From contig JAAZMQ010000093.1 of assembly GCA_012798745.1 (NCBI GenBank), positions 1-15,873 of the forward strand: a stretch of 15,873 nucleotides of DNA. The letters are read 5' to 3'. Below the pieces are notes generated by a model. It had not been told where the DNA came from and searched no databases. It saw only the letters and a program-made list of their open reading frames with translations. This stretch comes from Bacteroidales bacterium (GTDB lineage Bacteria > Bacteroidota > Bacteroidia > Bacteroidales > Dysgonomonadaceae). Positions 1 to 5,896 of this stretch are shown piece by piece. Numbering within the stretch: the first letter of the stretch is position 1; every line of letters starts with the position of its first letter. A program made the translations under genes and the position numbers.

Positions 1-389
1 CCGAGAAATTTCAGTTCGTCATCGTTGAAACTTTGAATGCCGATGCTGATACGGTTGAAGGGCAGCCGGCGAAGCATGCCGATATATTCGGGGGAAAGAT
101 CGTCGGGGTTGGCTTCCAGCGTAACCTCAACGAGGTTGTCCATCGAAAATTCGGCATACAGGGTGTCGAAAATCTTTTCAAGATGTTTCTGTTGCAAGCG
201 CGACGGCGTTCCTCCCCCGAAATAAACCGTCCGAACGGTTTCGTTTGCAAGCATCTGTTTTCTCAAGCGTACTTCTCTGCATACCGCTTCGGTAAATTTG
301 TCGATAAAAGTTTCATCCGTTTGCGAATAAAAATCGCAATAGATGCACCGCGATTTGCAGAACGGAATATGAAGATAAATCCCTGCCAA
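1..389 (-). CDS. hemW: HemW-type radical SAM protein (coproporphyrinogen III oxidase-like), 5' part
   Basis: Reading leftwards from a TTG at 387-389, the frame opens with MAGIYLHIPFCKSRCIYCDF and stays open to the window edge (about 129 codons). The C-KSR-C-IY-C cluster is the CxxxCxxC [4Fe-4S]/SAM site of radical SAM enzymes, and YFGGGTPS is the glycine-rich SAM motif. LEANPDDL and RISIGIQSFNDDELKFLG are typical of the HemW/HemN-like family. HemW proteins were long annotated as oxygen-independent coproporphyrinogen III oxidases; characterised members act as haem chaperones in the cytoplasm. No ATG is available: the same frame has a TGA five codons upstream of the TTG, so TTG is the only conventional start and places Met just before the conserved AGIYLHIPFC. 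The gene begins 2 bp after the stop of the upstream phosphodiesterase gene, so the two are probably co-transcribed and perhaps translationally coupled. The C-terminal two thirds lie outside the window. Confidence 0.9.
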   Translation of the reverse strand, partial: MAGIYLHIPFCKSRCIYCDFYSQTDETFIDKFTEAVCREVRLRKQMLANETVRTVYFGGGTPSRLQQKHLEKIFDTLYAEFSMDNLVEVTLEANPDDLSPEYIGMLRRLPFNRISIGIQSFNDDELKFL

Positions 390-391
390 TA

Positions 392-1177
392 TTATTTTTT
401 TTCACTGATGATTTCGCGCACCAAAAGCGGTTCGTCGGTAGTGATGTAATCGACTTTCAAATCGATCATTTTTTCAATATCCTCGCGTTTGTTCACTGTC
501 CATACGTTGACCTTCATTCCCAAATCGTGAGCCGATTTCACCCATTCCGGGTGTTTGTATATCACATTGTAATGGTAATCGATGCCCGCAGCACCTATTG
601 CATGAAGTTCTTCAGGAGTAAGATCACCGTTTAAATAATATACTTTTGCGGATGGATCCAGCCGGATAACCTGATTTACAAAATTCATCCCGAAAGAAAT
701 GTATTCTACCCGATCCGCAAGATTCCTTTTGTGAACGGAATTGATTACTTTTTCAGCCAGTTCATTTTCCCGTTCTTTTGTTTTGTGCGTTTTAAATTCG
801 ATAATCAGTTTTATGTTTTTGCACTTTTCGAATGCATCGAGATATTCTTCAAAGGTGGGCAACGATTCGCCATTGGCGAGGGTTACTTTTTTCAATATTG
901 CAAGAGGGCTTTCTTCGACAGTTATTTTTTTACCGTTTGCTATTGCGGTAGCGTCGTGATTGACAACCGGAACTCCATCGGAAGATAACCACAGATCGCA
1001 TTCCGAACCATAAACTTCAATGGAATCGGCTTTCAGCAGAGCAGCAATTGAATTTTGCGCAGAACCTTCGGTTTTCCAGTAACCGCGATGCGCAATAATT
1101 TCAGGTTGAGCATTGATTTCTCCCAAACAGAAAATCAGCAGCAAAAAAGGAACAATTAAAATCGACTTTTTTTTCAT
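392..1177 (-). CDS. Secreted glycerophosphodiester phosphodiesterase (GDPD family)
   Basis: This 261-residue protein starts with a basic tip and hydrophobic core (residues 1-23, ending INA before Gln24), a type I signal peptide, so it is probably periplasmic. The mature part opens with IIAHRG (His30, Arg31), then SECDLW (Glu59, Asp61) and VVNHD (His74). These are the usual catalytic and metal-binding positions of the GDPD TIM barrel. IIEFKTH and the late VNVWTVN and DYITTDEP segments are also typical. The family hydrolyses glycerophosphodiesters from phospholipid turnover to sn-glycerol 3-phosphate and an alcohol. The length suits a single-domain bacterial GDPD. It lies directly upstream of hemW on the same strand with a 2-bp gap and diverges from the lacI-type gene. 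The exact substrate cannot be read from the sequence, and nothing ties it to the carbohydrate locus on the other strand. Confidence 0.9.
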   Translation of the reverse strand: MKKKSILIVPFLLLIFCLGEINAQPEIIAHRGYWKTEGSAQNSIAALLKADSIEVYGSECDLWLSSDGVPVVNHDATAIANGKKITVEESPLAILKKVTLANGESLPTFEEYLDAFEKCKNIKLIIEFKTHKTKERENELAEKVINSVHKRNLADRVEYISFGMNFVNQVIRLDPSAKVYYLNGDLTPEELHAIGAAGIDYHYNVIYKHPEWVKSAHDLGMKVNVWTVNKREDIEKMIDLKVDYITTDEPLLVREIISEKK

Positions 1178-1217
1178 GATTCAAACTATTTTTTAATGTA
1201 AATGTTCTTTCGAAGAG

Positions 1218-1225
1218 CAAATTTA
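1218..1225 (-). promoter_or_regulatory. Possible -7 promoter element for the GDPD-hemW pair
   Basis: On the minus strand this reads TAAATTTG, an exact match to the Bacteroidota -7 consensus TAnnTTTG, about 40 bp in front of the GDPD start codon. No convincing -33 TTG lies at the usual distance, so the call rests on one short box in AT-rich DNA. Confidence 0.3.
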
Positions 1226-1374
1226 AGATTTAAAATTGAAATAGGCTATATTCTCTGTCTTCACAAAAATATTTTTTGTTTTTTCGGTTTTTAATTGAAA
1301 AGAAACAAAATAATTATTTATAATGTTTCTATTTTAGAGAAATATGTTATAAAACATATAAAATTTCAGCATGA

Positions 1375-1386
1375 TTAATCGTTTAA
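1375..1386. promoter_or_regulatory. Operator-like site 1 upstream of the LacI-family gene
   Basis: The site reads TTAATCGTTTAA and differs at one base from the perfect palindrome TTAAACGTTTAA found just after the regulator gene (2460-2471). A palindrome with a central CG is the usual form of LacI-family operators. It lies a few bases before a -7-like TACTTTTA (1392-1399, 7 of 8 to TAnnTTTG), which suggests autoregulation. The call is inferred from sequence similarity alone. Confidence 0.5.
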
Positions 1387-1399
1387 CTTATTACTTTTA

Positions 1400-1411
1400 T
1401 TAAAAGTTTAA
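1400..1411. promoter_or_regulatory. Operator-like site 2 upstream of the LacI-family gene
   Basis: The site reads TTAAAAGTTTAA, 11 of 12 identical to TTAAACGTTTAA, with the central C replaced by A. It starts 25 bp after the start of site 1, about two and a half helical turns. It would overlap the start point expected from the -7-like box at 1392-1399. It is weaker than the other two because the central CG is lost and the region is very AT-rich. Confidence 0.35.
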
Positions 1412-1443
1412 TTATTTCAGTGTTAAAATTATTATTAAAAAGT

Positions 1444-2442
1444 GTGAAAAGAGTTTCTTTGAAAAGAATTGCCGAAGAAGTGGGTGTTTCTATTGCCACC
1501 GTTTCTCTTGTTTTAAACGGCAAAGATAAGGGAGGACGCGTCAGTAAAGAAACGGCGGCGAAAATATTGGATAAAGCGGCAGAATTAAATTATATGCCGA
1601 ATACGTTGGCAAAAGGATTAAAATTGGGGCGCTCCAAAACAATTGGTTTAATTGTTGCAGACATATCCAACGTTTTTTTTGGGACATTGGCATTATATAT
1701 TCAGGAATATGCTGAAAAGGAAGGGTATGCAATAATTATTGCAAATACGAATGAGCAAGTAAAAAGAATGGAGAAAATGATTGGATTATTAAAATCCAGA
1801 CAAATAGATGGTCTAATTATAACTCCTACTGAGGGAAGTGAATATCTTATAAAAGATTTAATAAAATATCAAATGCCATTGGTTTTGGTGGATAGGAGTT
1901 ATCCCAATTTACCTGTAAATTCGGTGTTGATAAATAATTATGAAATTTCGTATAAATCTACAAAGCAATTGATTCAACAAGGGTGTAAAAACATTGCTTT
2001 TATAACTTATAAGCAAGATCATTTTCATATAAATGAACGAAAGAGAGGATATTACGAGGCTGTGAAAGAAGCCGGATTATATAAAGCTCACAATATTCAA
2101 GAAGTACGGTATGATTTTTTGAGAAGCGATATTGATAGAGCTATTTCTTACCTGGTAAAAAAAGAAGAAAAGATAGACGGGATTTTTTTTGCCACCAATT
2201 CGATTTCTATTGCCGGTATAAAATCTTTATGCAAATATAATATGGGTTTACAGAAAGATATTCAAATTATGTGTTTTGATGAATGTGATGCTTTTTATTT
2301 ACTCCCATTCTCAATTCCTTTTGTTAGACAACCTATCGAAGAAATGGCCAAACATGCTATAAAAATATTAATTGACAATATAGAAGGGAAAAATATAGAG
2401 ATAGAAAAATGTTTTCTAGATGCGGAACTTATATTAAAATAG
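1444..2442 (+). CDS. LacI/GalR-family transcriptional regulator
   Basis: The N-terminus VKRVSLKRIAEEVGVSIATVSLVLNG is a classic LacI helix-turn-helix (about residues 4-25). It is followed by NYMPNTLAKGLKLGRS (about 49-63), the hinge helix with the leucine that inserts at the central CG of an operator. IGLIVADISNVFFGTL then opens a periplasmic-binding-protein-like effector domain that runs to the end (IDGIFFATN, IMCFDE, PFVRQPIEEMA). No ATG is available. GTG at 1444 gives a 332-residue protein starting exactly at the conserved KRVSLK; the same frame extends to another GTG at 1420 (340 residues, extra LKLLLKSV), which is possible but adds an atypical tail. Members repress or activate sugar genes in response to a sugar or its phosphate. 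Nearby operator-like sites suggest control of itself and of the plus-strand locus. The fucose isomerase stump behind it hints at ancestral fucose-type control, but the effector is unknown. Confidence 0.9.
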   Translation: MKRVSLKRIAEEVGVSIATVSLVLNGKDKGGRVSKETAAKILDKAAELNYMPNTLAKGLKLGRSKTIGLIVADISNVFFGTLALYIQEYAEKEGYAIIIANTNEQVKRMEKMIGLLKSRQIDGLIITPTEGSEYLIKDLIKYQMPLVLVDRSYPNLPVNSVLINNYEISYKSTKQLIQQGCKNIAFITYKQDHFHINERKRGYYEAVKEAGLYKAHNIQEVRYDFLRSDIDRAISYLVKKEEKIDGIFFATNSISIAGIKSLCKYNMGLQKDIQIMCFDECDAFYLLPFSIPFVRQPIEEMAKHAIKILIDNIEGKNIEIEKCFLDAELILK

Positions 2443-2448
2443 AAAATT

Positions 2449-2479
2449 TTTGTTATGGGTTAAACGTTTAATATAATTG
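2449..2479 (+). promoter_or_regulatory. Putative PUL promoter with an embedded operator palindrome
   Basis: TTTG at 2449-2452, a 19-bp spacer and TATAATTG at 2472-2479 resemble the Bacteroidota promoter arrangement (-33 TTTG, -7 TAnnTTTG; 7 of 8 in the -7 box). The spacer ends with TTAAACGTTTAA (2460-2471), a perfect 12-bp palindrome with central CG directly abutting the -7 box. A repressor bound there would block RNA polymerase. No better promoter was seen between here and the first PUL gene at 2736, so it may drive the operon with a leader of about 250 nt that includes the fucI stump. Inference from spacing and motif only. Confidence 0.5.
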
Positions 2480-2484
2480 TGCAA

Positions 2485-2580
2485 ATGAATCACCAAAAAA
2501 CCGGTATCCGTCCCATCATTGACGAACATGGAATTGGGATTAGAGAATCATTGAAAGAAAAGTTTCACATATCTTTCTAA
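2485..2580 (+). pseudogene. fucI: L-fucose isomerase N-terminal remnant
   Basis: From ATG at 2485 the frame gives 31 residues containing KTGIRPIID and GIGIRESLKEK, then TAA at 2578. FucI proteins begin with the pattern KIGIRPxIDGRxxGVRESLExxT, so this is recognisably the first 25 or so residues of L-fucose isomerase, normally close to 590 residues, which converts L-fucose to L-fuculose. Similarity stops after KEK and nothing matching the rest of FucI follows. It sits right behind the putative LacI-controlled promoter, where a catabolic gene would be expected, so it looks like the stump left by a deletion. A different frame just downstream (about 2563-2640) reads HIFLTAAWPAFDSN and NHWEDSELT to a stop and may be the tail of another deleted gene; I do not recognise it. 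Confidence 0.6.
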
Positions 2581-2735
2581 CGGCTGCATGGCCTGCTTTC
2601 GATTCGAATAACCATTGGGAAGATAGTGAGCTTACATAACTTATAGTTTCATATAGATAAATGATGATTACTTATTATAAAAGTATAAAAATATCATACT
2701 AGTTAACTGCTTAATAAATAAAATTATAAAATCTA

Positions 2736-4094
2736 ATGATGATGAATAGAACGATTAAGTATTTAAAAATTTTGTGGCTGTTTCTTATTCTGTTTTGCAC
2801 TACGGCTGTCAGTCAACAGGTAACTTCCAAAACAGCATTGCAATCCTACATTGATAATGGCGATCAATCCTTTTCGTGGGAACAAAAAGAATCTTATGAA
2901 TTAAACGGTTTAAAGGTGTATAATCTTCTTCTCACTTCCCAAAAATGGAGGGAATACACTTGGCGGCATCAGCTTACGGTAGTTGTACCGGTAGAAATAA
3001 AATATAACGGAGCATTACTTTACATAACCGGCGGCAGCAATACCGAGGGGATGCCCAATTGGAAGAAGAGAGACAATGATGAAATTAAAATGATCGGAGC
3101 AATCGCTGAAAAAAACAAGGCGATAACGGCTGTTCTTTGTCAAGTTCCCAACCAACCACTTTATGATGGGCTTAAAGAAGATGCATTGATCTCTTTTACC
3201 TTGCACAATTACCTGAAAGATAATGACTATACATGGCCATTACTTTTTCCTATGACGAAGAGTGCTGTACGGGCGATGGATGCCATTCAGCAGTTCTCAT
3301 CACAAATTTTGAATCATGCCATTTCCGGATTTTTGGTTTCCGGGGCTTCCAAGCGGGGTTGGACCACATGGCTGGCAGGTGCTTCCGATTTGCGCGTTAT
3401 GGCTATTGCTCCGATGGTGATCGACATGTTGAATATGCCGAAAAGCATTCCTTATCATGTAGAGGCATGGGGAGATTATAGCGTTCAGATTAAAGACTAC
3501 GTGGATTTAGGAATTGCCCAAAAAACGAATACGCCCGAAGGGATGGAAATTGTGGAAATGATAGACCCTTTTTCTTACAAAGAAAAGTTGACCATGCCAA
3601 AACTCATTTTCAATGGCACAAACGATCCCTATTGGCCGGTGGATGCCGTTAAGCATTATTTTGACCAGTTGCCGGGAGAGAATTATTTGCACTATGTTGC
3701 CAATGCAGGTCATGGGTTAGGCGACAAAATGCAGGTCATGAAGGCATTGAGTGCTTTTTTTGGAGAGACCCTGCAAGGAAAAAAATATCCGGCTTGTTCG
3801 TGGGCAACGGAAGAAAACGAGCGGGGAATACAACTAAAAGTAAAGACATCGCCCGACAGATTAGTCGGGATCTTGCTTTGGAAAGCCGATTCGGATGATC
3901 GCGATTTCAGGGATAACCATTTCGTAAGCGAACCAATCGAAATGACGAATAAAGAAATTGTCGAAATAACCATTCCTTATCCTGAATCCGGATTTCGTGC
4001 CTTTTACGTTGACCTTCTCTATTACGCCCCTGATGGCGATATCTATTCCAAAAGCACAAGAGTATTTGTTGTAAATAAAAATCAGATCTTATAG
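2736..4094 (+). CDS. PhoPQ-activated pathogenicity-related (PqaA-type) secreted alpha/beta hydrolase
   Basis: This 452-residue protein has a signal peptide (about residues 1-26, ending AVS before QQ) and is therefore exported. The body matches the PhoPQ-activated pathogenicity-related family: YELNGLKVYNLLLTSQKW, then ALLYITGG, VPNQPLY, FPMTKSAVRAMDA and VSGASKRGWTTWL. The last supplies a nucleophile-like Ser205. NGTNDPYWPVDA supplies Asp297 and ANAGHG supplies His326, giving a complete Ser-Asp-His set in the order of an alpha/beta hydrolase. The family is named after a PhoP-regulated Salmonella protein of unclear biochemical function, so the substrate here is unknown; an esterase acting on a decorated glycan would suit the context. 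Three consecutive ATG codons (2736, 2739, 2742) make the exact start uncertain by two residues. It is the first intact gene after the regulator and is followed by the PKD lipoprotein after 35 bp. Confidence 0.87.
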   Translation: MMMNRTIKYLKILWLFLILFCTTAVSQQVTSKTALQSYIDNGDQSFSWEQKESYELNGLKVYNLLLTSQKWREYTWRHQLTVVVPVEIKYNGALLYITGGSNTEGMPNWKKRDNDEIKMIGAIAEKNKAITAVLCQVPNQPLYDGLKEDALISFTLHNYLKDNDYTWPLLFPMTKSAVRAMDAIQQFSSQILNHAISGFLVSGASKRGWTTWLAGASDLRVMAIAPMVIDMLNMPKSIPYHVEAWGDYSVQIKDYVDLGIAQKTNTPEGMEIVEMIDPFSYKEKLTMPKLIFNGTNDPYWPVDAVKHYFDQLPGENYLHYVANAGHGLGDKMQVMKALSAFFGETLQGKKYPACSWATEENERGIQLKVKTSPDRLVGILLWKADSDDRDFRDNHFVSEPIEMTNKEIVEITIPYPESGFRAFYVDLLYYAPDGDIYSKSTRVFVVNKNQIL

Positions 4095-4129
4095 AAATTG
4101 CTATTAAAAAATCAATTTATTTTTTTACT

Positions 4130-5086
4130 ATGAAACGAAAACAATATTTACTGATTTTAATTTTTTTAAGCATAATGGTTGTTTTCTTGCCATCATGCGA
4201 TGAAGAATCCCGTCCTACATTTCCACTTTCTGCAGAAATATTTTACAGTATAGTGGGAAAACAAGTAGCTTTTACTGCGTTGACTCATAGTGCAGTAAAC
4301 TGGTCTTGGGATTTTGGCGATGGGAACACTAGTAATGAAAAAAATCCGGTTCATGTTTATGAAGAAGGGGGATACTACCTTGTTATTTTAACAGCCACTG
4401 ATGCAAAGGGTAATTCGGTAATAAAAGAAGTTAGGTTAGCTGTTGAACTTACCCCTTATGCTATGTTAACTGGTGATCACACAGCTGACGATTATGATGG
4501 GAAAAAATGGAAAATATCCGCTGCCCATCCTGCTGGAGGGGATTATTTTGCAAATGCAGATGCCGATCTTACAACAATAGATCCCAGTATTACTCCTCTT
4601 CCAACAGGAGCATTGGATTTGTATCTGGGTTATGGAGAAGTTTATAAAGATGAGTATATTTTTTATCATGATGGTAGGTATCGAATGGATTTAAAGGAAG
4701 ATGGAGCTGCCCTTAGTGGACTAGTATATCAAATGGTTACATCAGGGGGTTCCGATATTGTTAAAAAGAGTAAAATGGGAGAAGAGTTCGGTTTATGTAT
4801 TGCGAGGCATAATCCAGGATTAGATGCAACTTTTACCTTTATTGAAAAGGAGGATTTTTCTGTGCCTTCAGTATATGGGGCTCAGGGTGTTGTTACATAC
4901 AAAAATGTAAGCACGCTCGATTTCTCAGGATCCGAATTTATTGGTTTTAAAGATTTTCAAAAGAAGGTGATTGTTAAGAGTATAACAGATACAAAAATGC
5001 AACTTGTATTATTTATGGCTGCTTCACCGAAACATCTTCCGATGAATACACATGCCCTTATCTTAAGTTTCGAAATTGTCAATTAA
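4130..5086 (+). CDS. PKD-domain surface lipoprotein, putative glycan-binding protein
   Basis: This 318-residue protein has a hydrophobic signal ending FLPSC, with lipidation at Cys23. The residues after it (DEES) are acidic, like the Bacteroidota lipoprotein export signal, so display on the cell surface is likely. Residues about 30-107 form one PKD domain with the diagnostic WSWDFGDGNTS, the NPVHVYEEGGYYLVILTATD pair of strands and a closing KEVRLAVEL. The remaining 210 or so residues, starting at TPYAMLTGDHTADDYDGKKWKI, resemble the beta-rich C-terminal domains attached to PKD modules in PUL lipoproteins (YIFYHDGRY, then TDTKMQLVLFMAA near the end). No catalytic motif is visible. A likely role is to hold glycan near the SusC/SusD transporter. 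The gene precedes susC, with spacers of 35 bp before and 20 bp after; surface glycan-binding proteins more often follow susD. Confidence 0.8.
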   Translation: MKRKQYLLILIFLSIMVVFLPSCDEESRPTFPLSAEIFYSIVGKQVAFTALTHSAVNWSWDFGDGNTSNEKNPVHVYEEGGYYLVILTATDAKGNSVIKEVRLAVELTPYAMLTGDHTADDYDGKKWKISAAHPAGGDYFANADADLTTIDPSITPLPTGALDLYLGYGEVYKDEYIFYHDGRYRMDLKEDGAALSGLVYQMVTSGGSDIVKKSKMGEEFGLCIARHNPGLDATFTFIEKEDFSVPSVYGAQGVVTYKNVSTLDFSGSEFIGFKDFQKKVIVKSITDTKMQLVLFMAASPKHLPMNTHALILSFEIVN

Positions 5087-5106
5087 ACCAATTCAAATTA
5101 ATCAAA

Positions 5107-5886
5107 ATGATGAAATTAGTTTGTTTATTAAAAAACAAAAGAAAGTATCCTGTTATCCTTTTCTTTATTGTTTTCATATTTTCAGCTTTGACTTTATCTG
5201 CTTCTGCTTCAGATCGATCGAGTAAAGTCGAACAGAGAATGATCAAGGTAACAGGCACTGTAACATCAGCCACTGACGGTGTTCCACTTCCCGGAGTTAG
5301 TATTATTGTAAAAGGAACATCAAGAGGTACGGTTACGGATGTTGATGGTAATTATTCCATTGAGGTACCCGACAATGCCGTTTTAGTTTTTTCATTCGTA
5401 GGTTTCGAAACCCACGAAATTGAAGTTCGTGGGAGGAATGTTATTAATGTTGTATTAGCGGAAAGCGTTGAAGTGTTGGAGGAAGTGGTTGTTACTGCTT
5501 TGGGAATTTCACGTGAAAAGAAATCGTTGGGATATTCGGTTGCAGAACTTAGTGGTGAAGAAATCACAAGAGTTGCTCAAGAAAACATCTTAAATTCATT
5601 AGCAGGTAAGGTTCCCGGTGTTAATATCAGTTCTACCGGGGGGGTAGGTTCTACTGTGAATATGGTTATTAGAGGAGCTACTTCTTTAAGTACCGATAAT
5701 CAGCCCCTTTTTGTTATAGATGGAGTACCAATTGTAAATACAATTAACAATGTTGGTGGTTTTGGTTCTGACAATCGTGTGGATTATGGAAATCCTATAG
5801 CCGATTTGGACCCTGAAAGTATTGAAAGTATCTCAATTTTGAAGGGGCCCGAGTGCGGCTGCTCTTTACGGAACACGTGCAGGTAA
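5107..5886 (+). CDS. SusC/RagA-type TonB-linked outer-membrane protein, N-terminal fragment (frameshifted)
   Basis: This is the front part of a SusC-like transporter. After a signal peptide (about residues 1-35) comes a carboxypeptidase-regulatory-like beta domain (about 47-121: VTGTVTSATDGVPLPGVSI, GTSRGTVTDVDGNYSI). A TonB-box region with EEVVVTALG (from about residue 125) and the plug domain follow (LAGKVPGVNI, VIRGATSL, PLFVIDGVPI, DPESIESISILKGP). There is no STN domain, so signalling to an ECF sigma/anti-sigma pair is not expected. The frame derails at 5844-5850 (GGGGCCC): family members read ILKGPSAAALYGTRAGNG, but here one extra G or C turns this into ECGCSLRNTCR and a stop. The missing residues continue in the +1 frame, which carries the rest of the protein (see the next entry). 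With one base removed the whole gene (5107-8536) would encode about 1142 residues, normal for SusC. Confidence 0.88.
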   Translation: MMKLVCLLKNKRKYPVILFFIVFIFSALTLSASASDRSSKVEQRMIKVTGTVTSATDGVPLPGVSIIVKGTSRGTVTDVDGNYSIEVPDNAVLVFSFVGFETHEIEVRGRNVINVVLAESVEVLEEVVVTALGISREKKSLGYSVAELSGEEITRVAQENILNSLAGKVPGVNISSTGGVGSTVNMVIRGATSLSTDNQPLFVIDGVPIVNTINNVGGFGSDNRVDYGNPIADLDPESIESISILKGPECGCSLRNTCR

Positions 5887-5896
5887 TGGCGTTGTT

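Noticed and set aside
2901..2913. TTAAACGGTTTAA, resembling the LacI operator
   Set aside because: It has one extra base in the centre, which would change half-site spacing, and lies inside the PqaA-type coding sequence where it encodes LNGLK. Probably chance; could be an auxiliary site only if binding is shown.
3233..3973. Overlapping open frames on both strands within the PqaA-type gene, and similar ones inside the SusC, SusD and GH2 genes
   Set aside because: They have no recognisable domains and lie in shadow frames of genes with clear family motifs.
5844..5850. Programmed +1 frameshifting at GGGGCCC as an explanation for the split SusC
   Set aside because: No known SusC uses it, there is no recognisable slippery or stimulatory structure, and a one-base error or mutation in a G/C run is simpler.
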